Below are positions 11,101-23,500 of a stretch of 64,000 bases of DNA, in pieces. The position numbers and the translations under genes were made by a program. The DNA is taken from NCBI GenBank assembly GCA_930367205.1, contig OV884011.1:125445910-125509909 (forward strand). Reading direction: 5' to 3'. The number at the start of each line of letters is the position of its first letter. Within the stretch, counting starts at the first letter, position 1. The notes under the pieces are model-generated. The model did not search any database. It worked only from the letters and a program-made list of their open reading frames with translations, and had not been told where the DNA came from. The DNA is from Acanthosoma haemorrhoidale (Eukaryota > Arthropoda > Insecta > Hemiptera > Acanthosomatidae).

Positions 11101-13559
11101 CATCGTCTGATCAGAACTCGTGTCCTACCAAACAATATATATAACCACACTGTCTGTTATAAGGGACTGGGGTGCCTCCTGGGCCCGGGTAGGTTCCGAA
11201 GAGCCAGGGCTTTGCTTTCTGCACTATCTCAAACTTCCATCGGTGGGCTCTCCAAAATGAGTTCGAATATACTAACGAGGGCTTTACGCCGAAATAAGTC
11301 CTAACAACTAAACACTTTAATGTTTTATGACTTGAAAATAATGCAAAACAAAATAACAACAAAACCTTAGTGTCAGTGCCCGGGTATAACCTCACAGACA
11401 CACTTGTGTCATAAATGTGGTAATTGTTTGGAGTTTGGCCTCACACTGATTCATTATCAATTGGCTAAAGAATAAAAGAATGACGCTCTTAAAGTTTTTA
11501 AACCAAAAAAAATTATCCACCTTTTGTATTGCATAAACACATTTAAAGCATGAAATAATTTTGAAGTCCATGGATATAAAATTTATCATAAATATCGGAA
11601 CGTCATGTTCAGCCGATTTTCTGACCACGAATTCGGAAACAATAGGATTTAGTCATGTTAGACTTACACGAAAGATTGGATATCTTTTCAGATTGATCAA
11701 CGTCTCAACTTACGACTATTACTGGCTGATTTTGACAGGGCACTGGAATATTTTAAAACAATCCTGATTGGAATAAAAATGAAGGCTGGGCTAGGAAAAA
11801 TTAACATTATAGCAGAACATTAGCTGATATAACCAACAAACTCAAACAAAATAGTGTTAATCTCACCATGTACTTTCTTCCCCACTTAAAGAAAATATAA
11901 TCCATATAAAGTGGATTTTATAGTAATGAAGGACATCCCAACTGCTCTGTTCTCTGGCCATCACGCCATTTTCTGGAGTAGCTGAAAATATCCCATGAAA
12001 ACAATAACTAATTCGTGGGCTAGTTAACTGGGTAACTTCCCTAGTGTACTTCCAAAATTGAGTCAAGAATTATCATCCCATCGTATTTCTTGACATCTGA
12101 GGCTGTGGATACTGGAGTTGCCAACATTATGCAAGTGATCGATAAGGGCATCGAAAATGTTCTACCTGTTCATGTCGAAGATATAACATGAAATGTCAGA
12201 CATCGATACACATTCTGGACTAAGTGCTGGGAAGAATAAGATGTGACGTAGCTAGCAGCAAACTAGATGACCGGTCCAAAAGAAAATGTTAACTCTTTAT
12301 ATTAGTAGATACATCATGATGAATAATACAGGGTCATGATTTGTAAAATTGTATTGCATATCTCTTTCACCAGGGATTGTGCTCTCTTTGGAAACTCTCA
12401 GTGACGGTAAATATTTCAGTAGATTCTATTTAGTCTCTAGACTATCTAATAAATTAAATATCTTAAAATAAACATAAATCTGGCATCGCGTGATATCTCA
12501 TCGTGATTCATAAAATGCTGTCATTGTATAGAAAACCCGCACGATTAAATTTATTAAGCTGCATCAAAACTGAATTACTGATTTAGTGAGGTAAAGAGGT
12601 AATTGTCAAATTGTACTAAAGTGTCTATATAACATGGATCATTAATGGAGGTTCTGTTTCATTTTACAAAGAATTTCTTTTTTTTTTCGATTTTACCATT
12701 ATTTATGTAATTTACTTTACTGCTATTGACGTTTTCCATCTTGAGATAATAACATGTGTCACGATATGCACTCCACTTATGTCAATTTTACCCTAATAAT
12801 ATCCTCTACGATCCCATACTTACTGTATACAATGTACGTTCGATGCAAAAATACACGGAATTACTATTGAAAAAGTTGGAAAATGAAGTTATCAAAGCAA
12901 ACAATTTCGCATGTCCTTTATATACTCTTATTTAATATTTGTAAGCAGCAAACAGGTAAAAGTCAAAATGCTGATGATTTTTTTTTATAATAGTATGTAT
13001 AATGTATATTGTAGAGTTTACCGAACAAATTCTAGATTCGACCAATTACACTAATTTGTAATAATAGTTACTAATTTGGGCACCAATTTTATGAGTCGCC
13101 CGAACTTAGTTCAAAATTCAAGTTACTCGAATAGTTCTTTAAAATCAATTTGCTGTGTCGTTTTGTCCCTGTTGTTTACTGTACCTTCCGTATTCATGTA
13201 TTTGCAACGCACTTTGAAAAATTATTTGAACTTTTACATTTATTTACCTGCTGGGGATTTCTAAATGTTCCAAATAATAATCCAACTTATTATTATTTAC
13301 ATTATTTTATTATCAGTCAAAAATATATTACATAGCTGTCACCGTACAGCAGAATAGAGGATACTCTCGTATAACATCAGCTTGAGACTTAATGATAAAT
13401 TGGAAGATATAGTAAGTGTGGGAGCAAGTAAGACTTGTTTAAGTTTTCTCGGTAGACATTTTGATGTCCAGGCTCACTTTGCTGTTCGCAGGAAAATTCT
13501 TTTCCGTTCATACAGTGTAGAAAGAAGGTAGTGGTTTTTCCCTTAGTGGAATGAGTAGA
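8198..13559. other. Unassigned interval
   Basis: No exon chain or known domain is visible. Somewhat GC-richer patches at 8455-8760, 9190-9320 and 11100-11400 probably are old repeats: each has short open stretches in one or two frames without recognisable motifs. The rest is AT-rich. Confidence 0.4.
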
Positions 13560-13965
13560 TGAGATGAGAAGAGTCAGCCTTTCTTGCGTTCACTGTCATG
13601 CTTAACTTCTCCAGTTTATTACTAATTTTATTGGAACCTAATTCGGCCTGAAGAAGTGCTTCTCCCGATTTCATACACGATATCTTTAACGAAGGACTTT
13701 TCTCGTTATGGGCTACAATGACCAGACATGTACACAGGGGGATAGTACGGCTCCTTGAGGAACTCCATAGGTCAGAGACACCACTGCAGAGGGCTATTTC
13801 CTATCCATACCTACCCCATTTTCTACCACAGCGATAAACAGCTTGGTTTACATATGCTCCGGGCAATCCGGGTCGCGATGTCTTTGGTACAACGTCCGTG
13901 GAAGATCACAGCCGTAGCTAAGTTCTTGCTTAGGTCGTTTGCTAGCTTCTGACCATAGTTTCATT
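13560..13965 (-). pseudogene. Jockey-type LINE reverse transcriptase fragment
   Basis: On the minus strand, near 13770, lies YGVPQGAVLSP, the conserved RT block preceding the catalytic FADD region. The stretch 13850-13950 resembles the 31.2-kb LINE RT around its CTCCGGGCA...CCGGTCGC positions. Further on, NKISNKLEKLSMTVNARK matches the post-catalytic segment of Jockey RTs. Frames shift and many stops are present. Confidence 0.6.
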
Positions 13966-16010
13966 GAGAAAACAAACCAAAACTTACATTTTGATGACCA
14001 GGTATACTGATATCATTAGTTTGATACCCTACTTGAAATTATAGAAACATTTTTTTTAATATCAACTAATTAATTAATAACAATTTCTCCGGTCTTACAG
14101 ATATGGCTAAGTCTTTCATATATCAAACGGTAATCAATTTAATGTTTCAAGCTTCAAAACGAAACTTACATAGACCAGAATAAGGGTTTCTTTCTGGTTT
14201 GGAAAAAGCACGACGAAACTATAAAAAATAAGACATATTTTTTAGAAATCAAGGAAACAAGTTAGTTCTAATTTCAAATCTCTTGATAGACTAGTATATT
14301 TCATTTAGAGCTCCACATTCGTGTCCATGTCAACTAGGTGTCCCCATTCAGTGTGCCATATCGTGTATGCTTTATTTAATTAGTTTATTCCCCTTATTCC
14401 ACCTGTGGGAGCTACCATTTAGATGTGTATTGAGCTAAAAAATTTCTGTAACTTAGGGGAAATGTTGTTCGGTGCATGACCGTTACTCATTCTCCCTAAC
14501 AATTAACCCCCGAGAATTTTACTAACCATTTTTTGGTAAAATACGTTTAGAAAAATTCTTCGAGAACTATCAACCAATTCGAAATTTTAGGCTGTTGCGG
14601 AGCATGGACACAGACAGTGGCAGCAGAGTAATAACAGTTCAGTTGCTTGTGCTTGTCATATTTAATATTATCTGCGGGATTTTTTTTTATATTACTTATT
14701 ATGTTGTGTGTATTACAATCGAAAATTGCCATACCTCACATTTAGGATCTTCTTCGATGGTTATAAACACAACTTAAAGTTTTAAATGCTAACAAATTAA
14801 AACAATCTCAGATCATTATTTTTAGAATTAGTCATTGTTGGATCGTTATAAACATTACTCTGGATGACTTGTGTATTTGAAAAAAAATATTACTTTCTTG
14901 TTTATTTTTCACTGGGCCGTCCTTCAGCACAAAACAATTAATATCCTAACAACCTTGTGTTTTTTCGTGATCAAATATTTTTTTCATTACTTTATTAGTC
15001 ATAAACATGGAACATAACAGTTTGTCATGCATTCGGTTTTACTTGTTGTCTGTTTGGTTCAAATACCTGACCCCAATATATACTTATCAGTGTGTGTTGC
15101 GTCATTGCGAAATGCCAAAGAAAAGAAAAATTTAACTTATGCGTTAGATAGGCCTTATCCATCAAGGTGAAAAGAGTTAAGTGACCAGCATCTGTGACGG
15201 ACAGCACTGAAATTCTTTTACGTAGGACACTTACATTTAAATAATGCTTTTTGTGATTTTATCAAAGTATTCTAAAAAAGAAAATAGTTATCTCTAACTA
15301 TTAACTAGAAGGACTTCTGCGCTATTAACATAGGCTTGTGCTAGTTCTGCGTTTCAATGATTTATAATGAAGGTTATGTGACCACAATTCAAACATTAAA
15401 TTTGAAGACTATTTATTCTTAAATTAGGTAGTTGCTTCGCTATCAAGCACAAATATCTTTACACTGTTTTGGAGCAGACGTAAGCCGAATACACTTTTCA
15501 GAAAATAAATTTTGTCTTGGTCTTTTCCATGTAAAAATACAATCTACAATAATTAAATCAGCATTACTCACATACGACATACACCCCCTTTCTTATAGAA
15601 CTACACTCACTTCCTTGCTCACTCCTGCACTCTCTGGAATTCTCTCTCTCCTAGTACCTACCATGCTTCATCTTTACGGATTTATGAATATATACGGAAA
15701 TGATTCCTATTTCAATACTTCTTCGGCATTCAGGCAGGTATAATTTAGTCAATTTAAGTAGGCATAATAGTTTACAAACTATTTATTTATTTAACTTTTT
15801 TTAACCTTATGGTTTTGTACTCTATTATTAATTTACTGTCATTTAGTTGTGGTAAGGATGCTACTATTATTATTAATTATTAGCCAAATTAAGAATATAC
15901 TGAGTCATTACATTGCTTACTTTAATATTAAAATTATCGCTGAACTTAGTATTAAAACTATCTTTGCGAGAATTTTGCCAAAGAGAATTCAAATTGGGAT
16001 GGTCGTCGAC
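13966..16010. other. Unassigned AT-rich interval
   Basis: Open stretches at 15432-15743 and elsewhere show no domain. I see no RNA gene or repeat structure. Confidence 0.4.
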
Positions 16011-16011
16011 T

Positions 16012-16085
16012 CGTACAGAGCAGCTCACTTGGTAGAGCCCCCGACGGGATATTACGGAAGTCGTGGGTCCGATTCCTGACCCTGC
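16012..16085 (+). repeat. tRNA-like sequence, probable SINE head or tRNA pseudogene
   Basis: An A-box-like AGCTCACTTGGTAGAGC (D-stem GCTC/GAGC pairs) is followed about 35 bases later by a B-box-like GGGTCCGATTCC. The acceptor and T stems do not pair well, so it is not a working tRNA gene. It abuts the Jockey-type RT fragment. A tRNA-derived SINE or a tRNA-like piece carried with the LINE would fit. Confidence 0.45.
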
Positions 16086-17140
16086 CAGTATATTTTATCC
16101 CTGCATGAATTTTCTCCCTAGCCTCATCAAGAATCAGCACAACTTTTGAAGATTTCCTCACTTCACCTATCTCTCTCTCACTTCCACCAAAAGCAGTTGA
16201 CCCCTCTGAGGTCAAATATCTTCTGAAAAACTTACCGTACCGAAAATCCCCTGGATATGATCTCCTAACTCCTCAAATTCTCCAACAACAGTATTGCACT
16301 GCTGCCTTTCTGGACATAGCTCAAGATTTTGACAAGGGTTGGCACGCAGGTTTGCTTTACTAGCTCAAAAAATATTTACCACAGACCTTTTTTCCGAATC
16401 CTACAGTCCTACCTTTCAAACCGCTTCTTCCAAGCTTAGAATATTCTTACTACTATCCCATAAAAGCAGGAGTTCCACAGGGCAGTGTCCAGGGTCCCAT
16501 CCTCTATAACGTATACATCGCTGATGTCCCCTCTTCTCCCAATACCTTCTTGCCCACATTTGCAGATGACACTGCAGTCTTTTGACCCCACCCAGACCCT
16601 GATACAGCATCCCATAATCTTCAAAAACACCTTGATGAGATCGAGTATTGGTGCGACCAATAGCAGATCAAAGTTAATGAAGCAAAATGTTCCCACATTA
16701 CCTTCACCCTCTGCCGTAAATCTTGTCCACTTTTTTTTTTTAATTCCATTCCTCTCCCTGTATCTGAGACAGTACGGTACTTAGGCTTCCATCTCGTAAA
16801 ACGAATGACCTGGATGGAACCCACATACGAGACTAAAAAGACAAGAACTAAACAGACGCTTTGGGCAACTGTACAGACTACTTCAAAGGACATCCCATCT
16901 CTCAATAGAAAATAAATTACTTATTTACTAAGTTATACTTAAGCCAATCTGGACATACGGAATAGAGCTATGGATGACAGCAAAAAACTCGAACATCAAG
17001 CGTATCCAATCCTTTCAATAAAAAGTTCTGAGAACAATAGTAACTGCCCCTTATTACGTCAGCAAACCGCTTTTCGCGAACCGCCACTAAATACTTCACT
17101 GCTACTTGACGATATCAGAAGGATTTAATCGAGACCACAC
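16086..17140 (+). pseudogene. Jockey-type LINE ORF2 fragment (RT to C-terminus)
   Basis: In shifting + frames one can read the Jockey RT in order: KAVDPSEVKYLLKNLPYRKS and PGYDLLTPQIL (about 16190-16290), AAFLDIAQDFDK (first catalytic aspartate, about 16310), AGVPQGSVQGPILYNVYIAD (about 16470), FADDTAVF (catalytic, about 16560), then VNEAKCSHITF, VRYLGFHL and the thumb region. A poly-T run at 16731-16741 breaks the frame. It would encode the reverse transcriptase of a non-LTR retrotransposon; it is 5' truncated and dead. Confidence 0.85.
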
Positions 17141-18060
17141 GTTGCGGAAGCTCTGCTACCGTACTTGCGTGTCAACGTGAAACTGGTTTTCCTTTCACTG
17201 GACCGGGAAGCTGTATGCTCCTGTCGATTTTTGACCTTCCAGTTACAATTCTCCATGCCCATGGCCTACTTTTCTCGAATGTTTTTAATATCGATTATAA
17301 CCTTATTATTTTATAGAAATAAACTCAATTATAAAAATAGTAAAAAGGTAAGGGCTATGAAGTTCCGTCTCCGCAACTAAAAAGTCAACAATATATTATT
17401 TGACTTTTTTATTTTTCAAGGAAAGCAGGGTCTCAAAAAATTTATTTGAAAAGAGCTCTTGTACAATTGTTTTGAATAAATTGCTAAACATGTTTGTTTT
17501 TTAGTACACACCTTTTAATTCTGCTTAAATTTATTGGAAAATAATTATTATTCCGATTGCAGGCACAAGATGGCATCAGAGAGACTACATTTTATATTAT
17601 CAAACATTTCGGTTCTGTATATCTATAAGGGTTCTTTTTGCTACTGTTCAATTGAGTAATTGTTTAAGGCATATAAAAAATGTAATTAATCGCTATAAGC
17701 TTTAAAAAGGTCGATTTTTTTCTAAACTTTTTCTCAATTTCGAAATAAAGGTATGAAAAATATTTTTAAATCAACAAATATTATAAGGAAAGTATTAAGC
17801 AATAAAGTCTATCGTTGCAAAAACGATTTTATTGACTGTTTGTAATTGTAGTCCACTACAGCTCGAAACCATGTATACATCAGGACGTAGATGTATTTTA
17901 TGTGCTAACTTACTCGATATAATACAAATATTTATTTTTTATTGCTGATTAATTGATCAAAATTTAATATTTTTAATGAGGATATTTTGTTTATGAAGCA
18001 TTGAGCCATTAAGTGGAACCGCTATGCAAAATATCATGCTATTGAAAAAAAAACACTGGC
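17141..18060. other. Unassigned AT-rich interval
   Basis: A short GC-richer part (17141-17270) may continue the LINE. Beyond it nothing is recognised. Confidence 0.4.
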
Positions 18061-18369
18061 CGAGGCATCTTACCTCAGACGCATGTATGAAAACTTAAAG
18101 GATTCGGGTTTTGAAAAAAAAAAAATAAAAAAAATAATGAAGAAGTCACTATTAATAAACAAAAAAGAATATCTTAGAACAGTTAAAAACCGCAATCCGT
18201 GGTACCAACTCTCGAAACGAGAATCAGGAAACAGGTCATTAATATCAAGGGAGCATATTATTTTCACACTTCTCGCCCGACTTTCAAGTACATCGCCTTT
18301 TTTAAAAGCCTTGGAAAAGCCTTCCGACATTGTAACAGACTAAATAATATACGAGTGCTTAAGTATATA

Positions 18370-19290
18370 TATTCTTTTTCTGTGTCCCTCCCTAACTACT
18401 CTCTTATCGGCTCGATTCTATATCCGCCCTGGCCTCAAGTCCTAAAACCTAAAATCTTTATAATACCTTATCGCAGATCAAGACCTTATCGAAAACTCAA
18501 GACGGTTCCTTGTGCAGTCATCTATCGTCATATTCATGATCCCTTGGACACTTTTTTTTGGTTCAGCCCTGTACAACCTTGTTTCTTCATTTTCTTATAT
18601 TACATTAGGTGCCTCTTTCTGCAATTATATTATATTTTCTGGTGACCTAAACACTAATTTTCTTATACCAACACTTTTACGACAACCTACCACACCCCTA
18701 AATCCATTTGTTGTCCCACACTCTGGATCCCCACTTGTCCCACAAAACTCGATAGAATTATTTATTTATTACTACCCCGGATATCTAATATCCTCCTTTC
18801 AACCCTTTGTACCTTTCCTGTCAATAAACGTTCTCAGTTCTATTTGCCCAATGGGCCCTTCAAGTTCGTACTTCCTTCTAGATACAGCACCTACTGTAAC
18901 ATCGATAATCTAACTTCCGTTATCTAACAATGTTACCTGATCTAGAGACGATTCAATGAGACCCCGTATATTTCTTCAACTCTGGTGATACCATGGGTGA
19001 CTTCCTTACTGCAAACCTCATTACCTTAACAAACATGATTCTCTATTAACATTCCAAACCCGCCACCTCCCCCTCAGCTCCTTGGTGGACTCAGGATATA
19101 AAATAACTAACACAGCAAGAAGGTTTATCACCACCTGTCAACCTAAAGATTCGGCTCTTTATAAAACCCAGCACAACTTCACCAGGCGGTCCAAAATTCA
19201 GCACTTCAATGCATGCCATTGGAACTCCTCTATCATGAAGAATTTTCCCTAATTAAACCTGTCCAACTGCCAGGTTTTTCTCTTAGTAAC
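18370..19290 (+). pseudogene. LINE endonuclease and linker fragment (Jockey/CR1-like)
   Basis: Across frames one reads an apurinic-endonuclease-like part, with IIFSGDLNTNFL (about 18636) as the counterpart of the usual GDFN motif, and, after several breaks, the post-endonuclease linker APWWTQDI (about 19077), ARRFITTCQPKDSALYKTQH and FTRRSKIQHFNACHWN. APWW followed by an arginine-rich helix is a hallmark of Jockey/CR1 ORF2 between endonuclease and RT. The RT half is absent, and the element is separate from the one at 16.1 kb because the order is reversed. The open frame just upstream (18083-18343) is unassigned. Confidence 0.65.
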
Positions 19291-20326
19291 CTCAAATCTC
19301 ATTTATTTTATCAATTTTGTGCCAAAAATAACCAGTTATACATGTGTATTATGTTTACAAATGTATGTCCATGAGAAGAAGCATGTTTTTATATTTTTAA
19401 ATACAGAAACTAATTTAATAACTTCTACTTCACAAATTGGCCAATGTGAGAAAAATTATGTCAAATTCAAAAATCAAAGCATTCTAACATAATAATTTCT
19501 CTAAAAAATGAAACGACCCAAGCTAACATATGTTTAACGAAATTCCAAATCCAATATTTTATCATCTCCTAAGTGTCATTTCATGTTTTGTGAATTAATT
19601 TACTGTGGTCTTAATATGCAATAACGTAGTGCCACCCTGTGTTTTAAGCTCCTTTAGCTTTCGGGCCACTTCTGAGCTGAGGATGAATCCATTCATTTTA
19701 CTTGACCTGATTCATTTATTTTTCGTAATACAGGAAATATATCAAAAAGCACGTAGAAAGTAAAATTGCTTTCAATTTCAAATTGCTTTCAATGATATCG
19801 AAGAGGAACTGATTAATGTGGGGGGGGGGGCACAAGTTTTCAGGGTTCGATCCCAACAGAGTAAAATAGAAAGATGCTTGTTACCCGTACAAGTAGTATT
19901 ATTAGTATTTAAAACATCATTAGGAATGAAATGCCTTTTCAATTGGCAAAATTAGAAGCTCCATAAATGAAAGAGAGTGCATGGACCCCCTTGAAGGCTA
20001 GAAAGTGTTAATTCGCTATGATCAACCATGTTATCACAACTACCTTCTTTCTGATTTAGCAGTATTAGACATTAGATTTATAATCAACATATAGACATTT
20101 TTTTTTATCCTTAGTGACCTACAATGCTCATTGCTTTCATTTACTATGTAACCTATAAAAGGTTTATAACAATAGGCTGCCACTCTGCTTAAGTGACTTT
20201 TTCATTTAATATGGAATTGTTCAATAATTCCATATTGTATTTAGTTTCTATAAATCTGATACTTAATAATTAATTGCTTAAAAAACTCACTGATAATTAT
20301 TAATTTTTATATTTTCTTCTGTTTAG
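19291..20326. other. Unassigned interval before the first visible AcCoAS exon
   Basis: It contains an 11-base G run (19820-19830) with a lone B-box-like GGTTCGATCCC just downstream and no A box. No exon matching the N-terminus of acetyl-CoA synthetase was found here. Confidence 0.4.
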
Positions 20327-20522
20327 GGAAGGCAATGATCCAGATGATTACAGTCGACTAACTTACCGTAAACTTCTGGAAGAAGTATGCAGGTTTGCCA
20401 ACGTTTTAAAAACATTAGGTGTCGCCAAGGGAGACAGGGTTTCTATTTACATGCCAATGATCCTGGAAACGGTGGTCGCTATGCTGGCTTGTGCGAGGAT
20501 AGGTGCTGTCCATTCCATTGTC
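20327..20522 (+). CDS. AcCoAS: AcCoAS exon A
   Basis: Acceptor TTCTGTTTAG, donor GTAAGT. It begins with one base of a split codon and encodes [20 protein letters not shown], then [10 protein letters not shown] and [15 protein letters not shown], the start of the N-terminal adenylation subdomain. It ends in phase 0. Confidence 0.95.
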
Positions 20523-23500
20523 GTAAGTATGAATAAATAAATAATTTTCACATTTATTCAATACTATTGAAAATGTGAATTATACAAGCAACTGTATAAT
20601 TTATCATGTGAGTTGGAATAATTTCTGTGATCCATCAGCAGAGATATCATCTTCTTTGAAAAGATGATATATAAGGGTACAGTGGAAAGAATTGTAAAGA
20701 CAAACTCTTTCCAATAAGAAATCTTCAAGTGAAATCATAATGAAGGTACAGGGTCGGAAGACATTTATGTGGTTTTCCTCATAAAGAAGTTCCTCAAGTG
20801 TTAGGAGGATCATCCCACACACGAAAACCCAAATATTAACCATACTAAATGTCATATTTCATTGTTGAAACTAGAGAGAATGTTTTCAAATATAGTTTTG
20901 AAAAACAACAATTTTTTTCTTCCTCTTATAACATACAAACTCACACATATTCGTACATAACATACAATTATGTTAAATAATCTTATTGTTTTTTGTTTGC
21001 AGTTAAGTTAGTTAGCTACTTATGGAGTTCAATAAATTTTATTGTAATTCAAAATACTAAATACCTTTCAATAGAATTAATTCCACCAGGTAGTTATTTA
21101 CTGTTTAATTTTATTTTATAATATAACTATGATACTATATTAATATGCAAACAAATTAACTGAACTATTGGTTTAAGGCAGTAGCCAGTGATTTATAAAA
21201 GCTTTCTTTGCAACGGATCCAATTTATGCTTGATTGAGTTGACACTTGGAAAGATTAGAGAACAAGAAAGGGACTGCTTTTATCATTCAACAATTCATTG
21301 ATCCATCATAAATTTATGAGGTCTCCGGATTTATCTAATAAAGCAAAAACATGCCCCCGAGTTATCTTGATAATGACAAATGCATATCCTATATAGTGCT
21401 GCATCTTTGTAAGTCCTGAAACAACTAGTACCACTATGCAATTTGAGATTCTACATAAAACACCTGATGACAGCCAAAAAAAGTGGTCTGTCTGAAGTGG
21501 TGCTTGGGATTGGGGTCTTGGATGGACAGTCTAGGAGTTACTGAAACATTTTAAAACATACGCAATGCCCTATCCAATACTCACAGTGCTCTTGTAGTTC
21601 TGTACTATGGATGTACCCATCAATGCAGTATTCTCTTCTTATCTCGAATGAGAATATTTCTATTTTCTGTTGCTGCTATATTAACTGTAAACCAGGTAAG
21701 ATTACGCTCTTGGTAATAGGACTGATTTTGGACCCCATGGCCAGGTGCTCTTTGCTGTTGGAATAAGCAAAGAGGTTTATACATTTTATGTATACATTAG
21801 GCACTTAAAACAAGGGCAATAACTGAAAATCGTCTAAAAGTTACCATCTTTCCTGTCCGAGTGGAATGCTGAGTTTATTCTGTGGGGTATCCTATATGGG
21901 GTTAGTTACAAACTTCCATCTTGGAAGATTTGTCAGAAATAATGGCAAAATCAACAATGAGGATAAATTTTATTTAAAAACAAATAATGTATTAGCATCA
22001 ATGAGGAGATATAATTAAAAAGAGAGATACATGACTTCGTTTTTATTAGTATGCTTTTTTTTAGACATTGCAATAAGATTTTTGATTATTCCAAATAATT
22101 AGTTAATTAATGGCACCTAACTATATTTTATGGAGTTAATTGTACTATTTCATTTATAATCCCAGCCAGTCATCAAATGGAACTTCAATGAAAATATCAA
22201 GTTTCTAAATCAAGCAAGGGATTTATAATCACCAGAATATACAGCCATGGGTTTACTATAAACATGGGGAGTGAAAACCACTGGTTTCGACTTTTTTGGT
22301 GTTTGAAAAAACACAACAAAATCCTAACAAGCTAATAGAAGGATAAATTTTCGTTTTTATTTCTTACAAAACTGTTAATTCATAACTCTAAATAAATAAT
22401 TTTGTTATATTTTTTATTAGGCACGGTTTCTGTCATTGACTGAAATATGGGAGAAAGGAAGCCAATTGAGATGCTATCTCCTTCAACCATCTCACTAGAA
22501 TTGGAATAATTCACTTTATATTAGACTTAATAAAAAATCATTCTAAAAAATTTGTTTAGATTATTTGAAAAACTAAATTTGACGATTTTCAAAGTTGTCT
22601 TGATGGACATATATTGATTGAATCACACTAAAATATATATTTTGGGTTGTTGTCAATATCCTTACTGTTAAATGCTGAACAATGAGTATATTTAGGACCA
22701 CTTTTTCAGTTTGCTGGATTTTCTTCAGACTCGCTTGGTGAGAGAATGCACGACTGCAGAGCTAGAGCTCTTTTGACTGCAGACTTTGTTTACAGAGGGG
22801 AGAAACTCTTGAGGCTAAAAGAAATTTGTGACGAAGGTAAAAGAATTTGTAATTTCAACTATGTTAAGGAAACTGTCTTTAAATAAATAAAGTTATAGCA
22901 TAACTCACCAGGAAATAGGACCTACTGAGTTTGGTGTTGAAATTTATAGATGAATTCTAACAGCATCAGTGATGTGTTCCTTTCAACATGTATTTAAAAT
23001 GGATATATGCACTGTAATGTTATTTTTAAGGTCAAAATAGATTAAATTTATTTAGTTTATAAAATTCGAACTATTAAGTTTGATTAGTTGGATAATTATG
23101 AATTAGACATAAAAGACCCATTCAGTGTGCAGATTAGTCCCACACATTGCGGTAGGGTCGTGACATAGAAGGTGAGATCACCTGCAAGGGAAGGCCATGA
23201 CGTAGATGGGACAGCTACGGTAATAACAAATGTGAAGACAAAAGTTAAGTTGGCGAAAACAACTATAAGAGAAGGAGGCTGCTTGAAGATAAAGTGGTGA
23301 CCCCTCACCCCATAAAGTACGACTACTGCCATGCCGACTGGGAGGTGTATCAGTCAAAAATTTACCATAACCTGCATAGAGGGGCAGTTCTCCGCACCAA
23401 AGAAGTGGATTGTCAACTGTCTTTCATTAATGAAATGATCGTCGACACTGCCATCCTGACGCCATTGATTCTACAGCCACCACCACCCGCCAGACCACAT

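Noticed and set aside
11111..11401. 96-codon minus-strand ORF
   Set aside because: It has no ATG start at its 5' end and no recognisable domain; likely chance frame in a GC-richer patch.
18083..18343. 86-codon ORF rich in lysine, overlapping an antisense ORF
   Set aside because: Low-complexity A-rich start and no domain; perhaps LINE 5' sequence but not supportable alone.
19820..19860. B-box-like GGTTCGATCCC beside a G run
   Set aside because: No A box, no D or anticodon arm upstream; not a tRNA or clear SINE.
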